NCBI GenBank assembly: GCA_023459335.1
Contig: JAEWUO010000003.1
Location: 10,762-74,761 of the forward strand
Direction of reading: 5' to 3'
Length of the DNA: 64,000 bases
From: Bacillota bacterium
GTDB lineage: Bacteria > Bacillota > Clostridia > Christensenellales > CAG-138
A program made the position numbers and the translations under genes. The notes under the pieces are model-generated. The model saw only the letters and a program-made list of their open reading frames with translations. It ran no database searches and was not told the DNA's origin. Shown here piece after piece: positions 15,111 to 23,837 of this stretch. Numbering within the stretch: position 1 is the stretch's first letter; each line of letters begins with the position of its first letter.

Positions 15111-15848
15111 TCAAATGCACCGTCCGCCGTCCACGCTGAGCACCTGTCCCGTGATGAACGAGGATTCCTTCGTCGCAAGGAACAGCACGGCGGATGCTAT
15201 GTCTTCCGGCGTGCCCGCCCGAAGCAGCGGCGTTTCCCCGCAGATATCCGCGATCGTTTCCTCCGGGAATTCCGCGGTCATGTCGGTGAGCACAAACCCG
15301 GGAGCCACGCAGTTGACGCGGACGCCGCTGAATGCAACTTCTTTTGCGAGCGCCTTGGTGTAGCCGATCACCGCCGCCTTGGACGCGGAATACGCGACCT
15401 CGCAGGAACCGCCCGTAACTCCCCACATGGAGGAAACGTTCACGATCGCGCCGCGCTTTTGCGAGATCATCTCAGGCAGCACGGCGTTGGTGACGAGAAA
15501 CATCCCCGTCGCGTTCGTCTCCATCAAGCGGTTCCAGTCCGCAAGCGAAGTGTCGGTAACGAGCTGCGTCGGCAGCGCGACGCCCGCGTTGTTGACGAGC
15601 ACGTCGACGAATCCGAGCTGTTTGCGGACGCGGCCGACCATCTCTTTTACCTGCTGTTCATTCGTAATATCGCCCTGCGCGAGTATGACGGAACAGCCGG
15701 AAGCGGCCAGTTCGTCGAAAAGCGCGCGCGCCGCATCTTCCCGCTCGCGGTAATGGATCGCGACACGGTGCCCTTCCCGGGCGAACCTGCGCGCGATGCC
15801 CGCGCCGATCCCGCGCGAGGAACCCGTGATCAATACCGTATGTTTCAT
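15111..15848 (-). CDS. SDR family oxidoreductase (FabG-like)
   Basis: A 245-residue short-chain dehydrogenase. The NAD(P) motif is TGSSRGIGAGIA (residues 8-19), NNAG is at about residue 88, and the catalytic set is Ser in NVSSMWG, Tyr-x3-Lys in YSASKAA (about 150-156) and Asn before them. The C-terminus GQVLSVDGG is typical of 3-oxoacyl-ACP reductase-like proteins, but no fatty-acid genes are nearby, so the substrate is open. The ATG at 15848 is chosen over 15854 because the -10 box TAAAAT ends six bases before it; no ribosome site exists for either. The mRNA is probably leaderless or nearly so. Confidence 0.9.
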   Translation of the reverse strand: MKHTVLITGSSRGIGAGIARRFAREGHRVAIHYREREDAARALFDELAASGCSVILAQGDITNEQQVKEMVGRVRKQLGFVDVLVNNAGVALPTQLVTDTSLADWNRLMETNATGMFLVTNAVLPEMISQKRGAIVNVSSMWGVTGGSCEVAYSASKAAVIGYTKALAKEVAFSGVRVNCVAPGFVLTDMTAEFPEETIADICGETPLLRAGTPEDIASAVLFLATKESSFITGQVLSVDGGRCI

Positions 15849-15854
15849 ACGCAT

Positions 15855-15883
15855 ATTTTAGCAAACCGGCGGCTTCAGCGCAA
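15855..15883 (-). promoter_or_regulatory. Promoter of the SDR gene, possibly leaderless
   Basis: TTGCGC (15883-15878), 17 bases, then TG-C-TAAAAT (extended -10, 15860-15855) on the minus strand. The -10 box ends 6 bases before the ATG, which puts the expected transcript start at or next to the A of the start codon. The -35 box lies in the first copy of the 32-bp repeat. Confidence 0.55.
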
Positions 15884-15969
15884 CGCGCGCGTGCAAGCCG
15901 CACCTATCTATTGTGTTATTCTCTGAATATCGATCAAGCTTCAGCGCAACGCGCGCGTGCAAGCCGCAC
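15872..15969. repeat. 32-bp direct repeat (two copies) able to form hairpins
   Basis: The same 32 bases, starting GCTTCAGCGCAACGCGC, occur at 15872-15903 and 15938-15969, identical throughout and 66 bases apart start to start. Each copy contains AAGCCGC near one end and GCTT (GCGGCTT in the first copy) at the other, plus the alternating core ACGCGCGCGT, so single strands can fold back. The 34-base spacer is AT-rich. The repeats fill the divergent region between the SDR gene and nfo. Confidence 0.8.
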
Positions 15970-15980
15970 AAAGGACGGAT

Positions 15981-16811
15981 ATGGAACAAAAAACGCTTTA
16001 TCTGGGCTGCCATCTGAGCAACGCGAAGGGTTACGAAGCCGCCGGGCGCGTCGCCCTCTCGATCGGCGCGAATACGTTTCAGTTTTTCACGCGCAATCCC
16101 CGCGGCGGCGGTGCGAAAGCGATCGACCCGGCCGACGCGGCGGCGCTCATCGCGCTCTGTCGCGAAAACGCCTTCGGCACGCTCGTCGCGCACGCGCCGT
16201 ATACGCTCAATCCCAGTTCGTCGGACGCAAAGGTGCGCGATTTTGCTTACCGCTGCCTCGGCGAAGACATCGAACGGATGGAAAACTTCCCCAATCAGGT
16301 ATATAATCTGCACCCCGGCAGCCACGTCGGACAGGGCGTTCCGGAGGGAATCCGGCGGACGGTCGCTCTGCTCAATGAACTTTTGACCTCCCGGCAGACC
16401 GCGACGGTGCTTCTGGAAACCATGTCCGGCGGCGGTTCGGAGATCGGCGGTACGTTTGAGCAGATCGCGGAACTGCTCTCCGGCGTCGCGCGGCAGGATA
16501 AAATCGGCGTCTGCTTCGACACCTGCCATGTGTTTGCGGCTGGGTACGACGTGCGGAACGATCTCGACGGCGTGCTCTCCGCATTCGACAGGGTCGTCGG
16601 ATTAAAACGGCTCCGCGCGCTGCACCTCAACGACAGCCTCTTTGGCCTAGGCTGCGGCAAGGACAGGCACGCGCGCATCGGCGAGGGATTCATCGGGCTG
16701 GACGCTCTGCGCGCAATCACGCATCACGAGGCGTTTTCCGGACTGCCGATCATCCTCGAAACGCCGAACGAACCGCCCGGCCATGGTGAAGAGATACGGC
16801 TTTTACGCTAA
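15981..16811 (+). CDS. nfo: Deoxyribonuclease IV (AP endonuclease)
   Basis: A 276-residue EndoIV: it cuts the DNA backbone 5' to abasic sites in base excision repair and uses three zinc ions. The zinc ligands are seen as the His of VAHAPY, NLHPGSH, LETMSG, FDTCHVFAAGYD, LHLNDS and LETPNE near the C-terminus, in the expected order of the TIM barrel. Length is normal. The ATG at 15981 has AAAGGA five bases upstream; the frame remains open to 15957 inside the second copy of the 32-bp repeat. It is transcribed away from the SDR gene and shares a terminator with the convergent glycosyltransferase operon. Confidence 0.95.
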   Translation: MEQKTLYLGCHLSNAKGYEAAGRVALSIGANTFQFFTRNPRGGGAKAIDPADAAALIALCRENAFGTLVAHAPYTLNPSSSDAKVRDFAYRCLGEDIERMENFPNQVYNLHPGSHVGQGVPEGIRRTVALLNELLTSRQTATVLLETMSGGGSEIGGTFEQIAELLSGVARQDKIGVCFDTCHVFAAGYDVRNDLDGVLSAFDRVVGLKRLRALHLNDSLFGLGCGKDRHARIGEGFIGLDALRAITHHEAFSGLPIILETPNEPPGHGEEIRLLR

Positions 16812-16836
16812 AAAAAGCCCGTCAAAACGGGCTTCT
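16811..16836. terminator. Bidirectional terminator between nfo and the GT4 operon
   Basis: AAAAAAGCCCGT-CAAA-ACGGGCTTCT: a GC stem with an A-run on one side and a T-run (TTTTTTT on the minus strand), placed exactly between two convergent stop codons. Confidence 0.85.
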
Positions 16837-16845
16837 AAATACATG

Positions 16846-17943
16846 CTAGTCCCGGTTGAAAACCTCCGCGTGCGCGCGCGCCATCGCCTCCACGGTATAT
16901 CCCCGCACGGTCGACAAGCCCGCTTCGGCGATACGCCTCCGCAGCGATTCGTCGTTCAGCATGCGGTTCACGCGTTCGGCAAGCGGTTCCCAGACGTCTG
17001 TGGGGATGAGGAAACCGTTTTCGCCGTCCCGAATCATCTCGCAGCCGGCAACGCAGCCCACCGTCGTAACGACGGGAACGCCGTTTGCCATCGCTTCGTT
17101 TACGACCAGTCCCCAGACGTCCTCGCGCGTCGGAAACGCGAACACGTCCGCAGCGCGGTAGTATTGTGTCAAGGTATCGCGTTCGCAGAACGAAACGAAA
17201 TGGATATTCTTCAGATCGTTCTGGCGGATGATCTCCAGCCATTCATCCAGAGGGTTGCCGCCGATGATGTAGATACCTGTATCCGGCGGAAATTCGGCGG
17301 CCGCGCGGATCAGCAGATCGAAGCCTTTCCGCATGACCGGTTTTCCGACGCTCAGCACCATGTTTTTATACGGAATTCCCAGCGATTTTCGCAGCGCCAG
17401 CTTTTTCTCCGCGGCGAGTACGCCGGAAACCAAATCTCGCTCCGATATCGAAGTAAACGGATACCGCACGATCATTTCCCGCGAAACGCCGAACTCCGTC
17501 AGGAATTCATCGGTTCGCCTTCCGGTGCTCCAATACCGCTTTGCTCCTCTGATCAGAATTCGTTTGGCTGCGTGCAGCAGCGGGTTTTCCTTCCGATTGA
17601 CTCCACCATCCAGCTCCATTTCATATGGAATTTTTCTGAGCTTCAGCGCGAGAATCGCGGCAGCTTCAGTAAAATAAGCGTAATTACTGACAATGACTGT
17701 GTCAAATTGGCCGCGCTTTAAATAGCGGAGCACGCGCCAGTCTATGTTGCGCTCGCGAATATGTCCCTCGCGCAGGAACACCGCGCGGAATGTCCGAATG
17801 TCCTTCAGATTGTAATTAAATACCGTAAACGGCGTTGTTTTCGCTTCGAACAGCGCGGTTAGTTCCACATATTTACCGAGCTCGTTAAAAAAGTCGATCC
17901 GGTAGGGCGCAGGTATGTTATTGATAAAAAGTACTCTTTTCAT
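16846..17943 (-). CDS. Glycosyltransferase family 4 (third gene of GT operon)
   Basis: A 365-residue GT-B enzyme that would transfer a sugar from a nucleotide-sugar donor to a growing surface glycan. The N-terminal domain starts VLFINNIPAPYRIDFFNELG, the usual acceptor-side opening of this GT4 group. The donor domain has LSVGKPVMRKGFDLLIRA (about 200) and the family motif ADVFAFPTREDVWGLVVNEAM (only the E-x7-E part, ED...NEAM, is catalytic-site diagnostic) near 275. It overlaps the preceding gene by four bases (ATGA) and is last in the operon before the shared terminator. Sugar specificity is unknown. Confidence 0.9.
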   Translation of the reverse strand: MKRVLFINNIPAPYRIDFFNELGKYVELTALFEAKTTPFTVFNYNLKDIRTFRAVFLREGHIRERNIDWRVLRYLKRGQFDTVIVSNYAYFTEAAAILALKLRKIPYEMELDGGVNRKENPLLHAAKRILIRGAKRYWSTGRRTDEFLTEFGVSREMIVRYPFTSISERDLVSGVLAAEKKLALRKSLGIPYKNMVLSVGKPVMRKGFDLLIRAAAEFPPDTGIYIIGGNPLDEWLEIIRQNDLKNIHFVSFCERDTLTQYYRAADVFAFPTREDVWGLVVNEAMANGVPVVTTVGCVAGCEMIRDGENGFLIPTDVWEPLAERVNRMLNDESLRRRIAEAGLSTVRGYTVEAMARAHAEVFNRD

Positions 17944-19052
17944 TCTGCTGCCATCTCCCGATACGCGTTCGCGAGCTCTCTGGCGGCTGCTTCGATCTCA
18001 TAACCGCGGGAAACAAACGCTTCTTTTCCCAACACACGATCATCGGTTTCTTTCGCTGTGAGGAATCGAGCCGCCCAGAGATCCGGCCGATCCGGCGGAA
18101 GCGCTTCGCAGGAGACGATCTGCGTATCGTTCGGAATCCGGTCCGACGCCAGGCAATTCAACCCGCTGGCCTGCGCCTCGACAAGCGCGATCCCCAGGCC
18201 TTCAAACCACGATGGAAGCGCAAATAAGTCGAATGCCGACAGTAGGGCCGGAATGTCGCCTCGCTGACCCGTCAGTATGACGTCCCCCTCCAAACCTGAT
18301 CTTTTTATGAGCGTGATGAATTCATCCATATCCGGTCCGTCTCCGGCCAGAACGAGCGCGAGTTCCGGGCGGTCTCTCTTCGCCATCCGTAAGGCGCGAA
18401 ACAAGAGGCTTTGGTTCTTCACCTTGTCGTTCAGATGCCCGACGCTTCCGATGATGAAACGATCCTCAAAATTGAGTTCTTTACGAATTCTGTCGCGCGT
18501 CAGAACGTCGAACTGATAATCTTCGAGTTCGATCGCGTTGCGAATGATTTTCACCGAACCGCCGCTCACGCTTTCTTCCCCATACAGGAATATTCCGGCT
18601 GCATCCGAGCAGGCGAAGAGTGCGGTCGCATAGTCCGGTATCCTCATGCGCGCAACCGCGTTTACCATTCGATGCAGCATGCTATCTGTCAGGTAATCAA
18701 CGCTGTGCGCGTGGGAGATCCTGACACGCACGCCGCATCTTTTCGCGAGGCTGAGAGGCAGCGCGTTCATCCCCTCCATGTGCGCGTGCACGATGTCGTA
18801 CCCCGCGCCGATCGCCTCCGCCATGCCCCTGCGATTGCGTAAAGGATCGTTCCTGCGCAGCGGCACGTGGTAGACTTTCGCGCCGAGCGCGGCCGCCTCC
18901 CCCTCCCGCGCGCCTTGTTCCATGCCGTGCACAAGAAAATCAACCGCGACAGCATCGCGGTCGAACCGCGAAGCGTAAGAGAGCATCCAGCTCGCGATGC
19001 CGCCGTAGTCCAGCGAACCGCCGCTGACAAACAGAACGCGGATCGGCTTCAT
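17940..19052 (-). CDS. Glycosyltransferase family 4 (second gene of GT operon)
   Basis: A 370-residue GT4 enzyme. VLFVSGGSLDYGGIASWML is the glycine-rich start of the acceptor domain; HAHMEGMNALPLSLAKRCGV follows at about 90; the donor domain has GSVGHLNDKVKNQSLLFRA near 210 and FALPSWFEGLGIALVEAQASG near 290, which holds the E-x7-E motif. The family resembles EpsF/CapM-type exopolysaccharide transferases. GGGGAGGGG stands in front of the ATG at 19052, and the gene overlaps both neighbours by four bases, so the three transferases are made together and probably act on the same glycan. Confidence 0.92.
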   Translation of the reverse strand: MKPIRVLFVSGGSLDYGGIASWMLSYASRFDRDAVAVDFLVHGMEQGAREGEAAALGAKVYHVPLRRNDPLRNRRGMAEAIGAGYDIVHAHMEGMNALPLSLAKRCGVRVRISHAHSVDYLTDSMLHRMVNAVARMRIPDYATALFACSDAAGIFLYGEESVSGGSVKIIRNAIELEDYQFDVLTRDRIRKELNFEDRFIIGSVGHLNDKVKNQSLLFRALRMAKRDRPELALVLAGDGPDMDEFITLIKRSGLEGDVILTGQRGDIPALLSAFDLFALPSWFEGLGIALVEAQASGLNCLASDRIPNDTQIVSCEALPPDRPDLWAARFLTAKETDDRVLGKEAFVSRGYEIEAAARELANAYREMAAE

Positions 19053-20248
19053 TTGTTCCCCTCCCCGCACAGGCGCGCGTACAGCGCGGCATAATCTCCA
19101 AAGCGGCCGCGCTGATCAAATTGCTTTGCGCGCCGCACGCAGTTTTCCCGTTTGAGCCCGTCTGCTCGGAGCACCGCGTCCGCCAACGCGGGAAAGTCGC
19201 CCTTCGGCACGACCACGCCGCAGCTGTCGTCCAGGGATTCGGGGCAGCCGCCCGTATCATAACAAACCACCGGCGCGCCGCAGGCGAGGGCTTCGAGCTG
19301 CGTAGTCGGGAACGTATCCTCCAGCGTCGGGTTCACAAAGACGTCCGCGGCGGAGTACCACCGCGCGAGTTCCAGCGCGCTTGCGGTGCGCGGGACAGCG
19401 ACGATCCCTTTCGGCACTGCTGTCAGCTGCTTTTTCGATAGCCCGACCAATGCTACGATCGCTTCTCCCTTAATCCGTTCGGCAAGGTCGTAAAACGTAC
19501 TCAGCCCCTTTCGCGGTTCCCAGTAAATCGATACCCCGAGGATCAGCTTCTTTTTCCCGATGTCGAAACGCGCCCGAAGATCGCTTTCGATCGGTTTGAA
19601 TACGGATAAATCCACGCCGTTATGTATCGTGACGATTTCGTAGCCGCCTAAATAAGACCGCTTGACAAGCTCCGCAAGCCAGCGCGACGGGGTGACGATC
19701 GTCATGCGTCCAATCCCTTGGGTGAGCGCGCGCTTTTCATAAAAATTCCGTTCGGATTGGTCGAAGATCAGGCTCTTTGGATATTCCTTTTTGAGCGGGC
19801 AGCAGCCGCAGTGCTCCAGCCAGCGTTCGCACCCCGCCAGATCGAAATGCGCGCAGTGCCCCGTAAACGCGTTGCAGTCGTGCAGCGTCCACACCACGGG
19901 AACACCGGCTTCTTTCAGGTAGCCGAACAGAACGCGCCAATCCAAATAATACCCGTGGATGTTCTGCAGGTGGATCACATCCGGTTTGTATGCTTCAATC
20001 CTGCGGATCATCCGCCGCGTGGCGGGCGTGGAGGAAAACCCCTGCCGGTCGGTCAGGCGCGCGTAGAGTACATGACCGTAAAACGCGAGTTTGCTCTCGA
20101 TCCGTTCGCAGGCGACGCCTTCCGCGGGCGCGCCGCGTCCGTAGAGGATCAGGCACTCGTGCCCCTGTTCGCGCAGTACGCGCGCGATGCCCGCGGCGAT
20201 GCGCCCCGTACTGCCCGTACAAACCGAATTGATCTGCAGAACTCTCAT
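19049..20248 (-). CDS. Glycosyltransferase family 4 (first gene of GT operon), Cys-rich acceptor domain
   Basis: A 399-residue GT4 enzyme of the WcaC-like group. The acceptor domain contains the group's Cys cluster (WTLHDCNAFTGHCAHF, then C-x7-C-x-CC-P before KKEYP), which may bind a metal; this is inference. The donor domain has VSIYWEPRKGLSTFYDLA and DVFVNPTLEDTFPTTQLEAL with GAPVVCYDTGGCPE. The ATG at 20248 begins the domain (MRVLQINSV). No ribosome site precedes it, and a TAAAAT box ends seven bases upstream, so the transcript would be leaderless. It overlaps the next gene by four bases. Confidence 0.92.
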   Translation of the reverse strand: MRVLQINSVCTGSTGRIAAGIARVLREQGHECLILYGRGAPAEGVACERIESKLAFYGHVLYARLTDRQGFSSTPATRRMIRRIEAYKPDVIHLQNIHGYYLDWRVLFGYLKEAGVPVVWTLHDCNAFTGHCAHFDLAGCERWLEHCGCCPLKKEYPKSLIFDQSERNFYEKRALTQGIGRMTIVTPSRWLAELVKRSYLGGYEIVTIHNGVDLSVFKPIESDLRARFDIGKKKLILGVSIYWEPRKGLSTFYDLAERIKGEAIVALVGLSKKQLTAVPKGIVAVPRTASALELARWYSAADVFVNPTLEDTFPTTQLEALACGAPVVCYDTGGCPESLDDSCGVVVPKGDFPALADAVLRADGLKRENCVRRAKQFDQRGRFGDYAALYARLCGEGNK

Positions 20249-20255
20249 AGGGCAT

Positions 20256-20284
20256 ATTTTAACATACGGTTCATGCGCAGGCAA
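20256..20284 (-). promoter_or_regulatory. Promoter of the GT4 operon, possibly leaderless
   Basis: TTGCCT (20284-20279), a 17-base spacer, and TG-T-TAAAAT (extended -10, 20261-20256) on the minus strand; the -10 box ends seven bases before the first ATG. Its -35 box directly abuts the -35 box of the divergent glycyl-radical operon promoter. Confidence 0.6.
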
Positions 20285-20326
20285 TTGCCCGACAGGCGGC
20301 AATGTATTATAATGTGGTTAATACAT
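20285..20326 (+). promoter_or_regulatory. Promoter and operator of the glycyl-radical enzyme operon
   Basis: TTGCCC (20285-20290), 17 bases, TATAAT (20308-20313). The inverted repeat ATGTATTA-N9-TAATACAT (20302-20309 and 20319-20326) overlaps the -10 box and the transcript start, a typical repressor position. Confidence 0.7.
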
Positions 20327-20410
20327 TTCCACGGCATCCCGCCGTTTCACTTTTTGGTCTTATCGTGAATCAAATCCGTTGATGTCTCTCTTTGAAAGGA
20401 GCGCCTATTC

Positions 20411-22900
20411 ATGGAAGCTGTTAAAAAGCAAAGCGTAAAAGCGCCGTTTAATCTGAGTCCGCGCATCGAGTGGCTCCGGAACTACTATTTTCTGGGCGAC
20501 AAACGCGCCTGGAACAACGAATTCTCCGCCTTCACCACAGGCGCGCCCTGGGACGAGGTGTTCGATGAAACGAGTTTTCTGATCGTTCCGGAAGTCTATT
20601 CGTTTCTGCCGACATTCCGCAAATCGTTCCTTATAGCTGCGCATACGATCGAACCGCCGAAAGGGTTTTACGCGCTTTCCCTGCCGGAGCGCCGCGCCTG
20701 GATGATCAAGGAAGCCATTGTAAACCGCGTTCCGCAGGAGCTTCTGCCCGGCGATCTCATCGCGGGCGGGCGATATAACCTCATGGCCTCCCGCTGCTGG
20801 AACAAAGCGGAAACGAAGGCGAGGAACGAGGCCATGCTCGGTAAAAGCGGCATCCGGCAGGCGACCTACGAGTTTCAGGATCGGGGGTATGGCAACTGCG
20901 GTGCGACGAGCGGGCATCTAATCCCCGACTACGCGCGCGTGTTGCGGGAGGGTTTCTCCGGCATCAAAAAAGACCTTCAGGCAAGATACGACGCGCTTTC
21001 CCCCGCCGAACAGTCCGGCGCGAAGGGAGGGCAGCTGCGGGGCATGCTGCTTAGCTGCGACATGCCGGTCGAGCTCGCGGCAAGATACGCCGCGCTCTGC
21101 GAAACGCTCGCTTTGAAGGAATCGGACGCGGCGCGCAAAGCGGAGCTGCTCGCGATGCGCGATAACCTGCATCGCGTGCCGAAGGAACCCGCACGGAATT
21201 TTCACGAGGCGCTGCAGTCGCTGTGGCTGACGCATATGCTCGTGCTCACGGACGAAAACTATCCCGGCGCGGGCGTCTCCTTCGGGAGGATCGATCAATA
21301 CCTGCTGCCCTGCTGGCAGGAATCGATCCGTCAGGGCATGGACCGCGAATTCGGCAAGGAATTGCTCAAGTGCTTCTGGATGCACTGCAACTTTGCCTAC
21401 GACGCGATGATACAAACCGGCAATCAGGGCATTACGGCGGGTTACGGACAACTGTTCAACATCTCCGGAATGGGTAAAAACGGCGAGGACATGACCAACG
21501 AACTGACCTGGGTGTTTCTCGAAGTCATCGACGAGATGAGCCCGATCCTCGAACCCAAACCCAATGTCCGGCTTCACGGGAATTCTCCGGAAGCGCTGCT
21601 CGATAAAGTTGTTGATATGATTTCGTCGAGTCAGGGCGCGCCGTTCCTGCTGAACTTCGACGAACGCTCGATGGCCGGCATGATGGAGGAAGCCAAGCGC
21701 GCGCATGTCGAGCACCTGATCAACGAAGACAATGTGTTCGATTACGCTTCCGTCGGATGCCTTGAAAACACGATGTGCGGCAACGACCGCTCCGCCACCG
21801 TGGACTGCAACCCGAACCTCGTCAAGGCAGTGGAGCTCACCCTTGGCGGCGGGCAGGACCTGATCGCGTATACCGACGCGCTCTGGGGCAAGACGTATCC
21901 CGCGGAAACAGCCGCGCCAAAGACGGGAGACCCAAGGGCGTTTTCGGACTTCGAAGCGTTTTACGAGGCGTTTTTGACGCAGTTGACCTATGTGATGGAC
22001 CGCATGGCCGCGCTCTACGAGCGTTCCACCGAACTGCGCGCGGAGTATGCGCCTACGCCGTACTTAAGCTGTCTCGTCAAAGGCTGCGCGGAATCCGGCA
22101 AGGACTGCACGCAGGGCGGCGCGGAGCTTTCCTTCGTTACGGTCGAAGGCGTGACTTTTGCGACAACGGTTGACTCTCTGCTCGCAATCCGTTATCTTAT
22201 TTATGATAAAAATCTCTGTACGATGGACACGCTTATCAAGGCGCTCCGGGCGAACTGGCAGGGATACGAGATTCTGCAGGCGCAGGCGAAGAACCGCGCG
22301 CCGAAGTACGGGCGCGACGACGATTCCGCGGACGCGCTCGCCGCGCGCCTCATGAAGGACTGGTCCGAGATCGTCTGGCGCTATAAAACCAAGTCCACAA
22401 ACGCGCAGTTCCGCCCCGGCATGCTGAGCTGGAATTACTGGATCGGTTCGGGGTTCATCCTCCCCGCGACGGCGGACGGGCGCGCCAGAGGGCAATTCTT
22501 AAGCAACGCCATCTGCCCCGTCAACGGCGCGGACACGAACGGCCCCACGGGAAACGCCAACTCCGTCGGCAAAGCGCTCGGCGGCCGGGACGAGCTGGGA
22601 AATATACGAAACCTGCTGCCAAACGGCGCGAGCCACACCATCACGCTCTCTCCCGCGCTCATGAAAGATCACGAACGGCGGGAGAAACTCAAGGCGTTCC
22701 TCCGCGGTTACATCCACAACGGCGGAACCGCGCTGCAGATCAATATACTCGACGCGGACACGCTCAAAGACGCGCAACTGCATCCGGAAAATTACCGGAA
22801 CCTGCTCGTTCGCGTTACTGGTTATAACGCGTATTTTACGAGTATCGGCAGAGAGCTGCAAAACGAAATCATCGCAAGGGAAAGCCACAACCGGTATTGA
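20411..22900 (+). CDS. Glycyl-radical enzyme of unassigned specificity
   Basis: An 829-residue pyruvate formate-lyase-like protein. The C-terminal glycyl-radical loop is RVTGYNAYF with the radical Gly at residue 804, and the active-site Cys is C450 in SVGCLENTM. A Glu two residues after the Cys (GCxE) is the pattern of glycyl-radical dehydratases, lyases and decarboxylases, not of true formate-lyases (which have adjacent CC). The residues after it (NTMCGNDR) are unlike the GCVEP of glycerol, choline and hydroxyproline enzymes that I know, so the substrate is not assigned. AAAGGAG precedes the ATG. It is followed two bases later by its own activase. It would work only without oxygen. Confidence 0.92.
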   Translation: MEAVKKQSVKAPFNLSPRIEWLRNYYFLGDKRAWNNEFSAFTTGAPWDEVFDETSFLIVPEVYSFLPTFRKSFLIAAHTIEPPKGFYALSLPERRAWMIKEAIVNRVPQELLPGDLIAGGRYNLMASRCWNKAETKARNEAMLGKSGIRQATYEFQDRGYGNCGATSGHLIPDYARVLREGFSGIKKDLQARYDALSPAEQSGAKGGQLRGMLLSCDMPVELAARYAALCETLALKESDAARKAELLAMRDNLHRVPKEPARNFHEALQSLWLTHMLVLTDENYPGAGVSFGRIDQYLLPCWQESIRQGMDREFGKELLKCFWMHCNFAYDAMIQTGNQGITAGYGQLFNISGMGKNGEDMTNELTWVFLEVIDEMSPILEPKPNVRLHGNSPEALLDKVVDMISSSQGAPFLLNFDERSMAGMMEEAKRAHVEHLINEDNVFDYASVGCLENTMCGNDRSATVDCNPNLVKAVELTLGGGQDLIAYTDALWGKTYPAETAAPKTGDPRAFSDFEAFYEAFLTQLTYVMDRMAALYERSTELRAEYAPTPYLSCLVKGCAESGKDCTQGGAELSFVTVEGVTFATTVDSLLAIRYLIYDKNLCTMDTLIKALRANWQGYEILQAQAKNRAPKYGRDDDSADALAARLMKDWSEIVWRYKTKSTNAQFRPGMLSWNYWIGSGFILPATADGRARGQFLSNAICPVNGADTNGPTGNANSVGKALGGRDELGNIRNLLPNGASHTITLSPALMKDHERREKLKAFLRGYIHNGGTALQINILDADTLKDAQLHPENYRNLLVRVTGYNAYFTSIGRELQNEIIARESHNRY

Positions 22901-22901
22901 T

Positions 22902-23834
22902 ATGACAAAAATCCGCTACCTTGATATCCAGCGTATGTCCAGCGAGGACGGCCCTGGTCTCCGCTCGACGATCTTTCTCAAAGGCTGTTCACTCGCTTGC
23001 GCCTGGTGCCATAACCCGGAAAGCATCGCGAAGAAGTTTCAGGTCCACTGGCTGGAGAACCGCTGCATCGGATGCGGCAGCTGCGATAACGTCTGCCTTA
23101 ACGGCGCGTTGAACCGGGACGAGGCCGGCGTGAAAATCGACCGCAGGCTCTGCACGGGCTGCTGCTCCTGCGTGAACGCCTGTCCGGCGCTCGCGCTCGA
23201 ATGCAAAGGCATCGACGCGGAAGCGGAGGAACTCTGCCGCGAACTGGCCAAGGACCGCGCGTATTTCGGCCGCGACGGCGGCGTAACCCTCTCCGGCGGC
23301 GAGGCGCTCCTGCAGGACGGGGCGGTGGAACTTCTCCGCCTGCTGAAGGCGGAAGGGATTCAGACCGCCGTCGACACCTGCGGCATGCTTTTTACCGAAC
23401 AGCTTCAGGCCGCGCTGGCGTATACGGACATCCTGCTCTACGATCTGAAACTCATGAACGACGCGGAACACCAGCGCTGGACGGGCCGTGGCAACGCGAT
23501 GATCCTGAGAAACCTCGGCGTCGCCGCGCTCTGGGCAAAGGGCAACGGCAGGCTTTGGATCCGTACGCCGGTCATACCCGGCGCGACGGATACGGAGGAA
23601 AATATCCGCGCCATCGGGGAACGCATCAACGCCATCGGCGGCGCGGAGCGCTGGGAACTCTGCGCGTTTAACAACCTCTGCATCGATAAATACAGGCGCC
23701 TGGACATCGACTGGGCGTTTCGTGAAACGCCGCTGGTCACAAAGCGGCACATGGAGGAACTGCTCGCAGTCGCGCGGAGCACCCGCGCCTGCGAGGACAT
23801 CCGCGCGACGGGTGCGCTCGGCGGAGAGGAGTAA
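22902..23834 (+). CDS. Glycyl-radical enzyme activating enzyme (radical SAM)
   Basis: A 310-residue PflA-like activase that abstracts a hydrogen from the Gly of the enzyme encoded just upstream, using S-adenosylmethionine. The radical-SAM cluster is C29-x3-C33-x2-C36 (KGCSLACAWCHN). Two extra ferredoxin-type 4Fe-4S sites follow: C55, C58, C61, C65 and C84, C87, C90, C94, an insert found in activases of glycyl-radical dehydratases and decarboxylases but not in the formate-lyase activase. DGGVTLSGGEALLQ (about 125) is the SAM-binding GGE motif. Spacing to the enzyme gene is one base. Confidence 0.95.
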   Translation: MTKIRYLDIQRMSSEDGPGLRSTIFLKGCSLACAWCHNPESIAKKFQVHWLENRCIGCGSCDNVCLNGALNRDEAGVKIDRRLCTGCCSCVNACPALALECKGIDAEAEELCRELAKDRAYFGRDGGVTLSGGEALLQDGAVELLRLLKAEGIQTAVDTCGMLFTEQLQAALAYTDILLYDLKLMNDAEHQRWTGRGNAMILRNLGVAALWAKGNGRLWIRTPVIPGATDTEENIRAIGERINAIGGAERWELCAFNNLCIDKYRRLDIDWAFRETPLVTKRHMEELLAVARSTRACEDIRATGALGGEE

Positions 23835-23837
23835 ACT

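Noticed and set aside
15872..15969. CRISPR repeats
   Set aside because: Only two copies with one spacer, no cas genes, and the unit is a GC-rich foldback.
16111..16386. Arg-rich open frame inside nfo
   Set aside because: It is an out-of-frame reading of the endonuclease IV gene.
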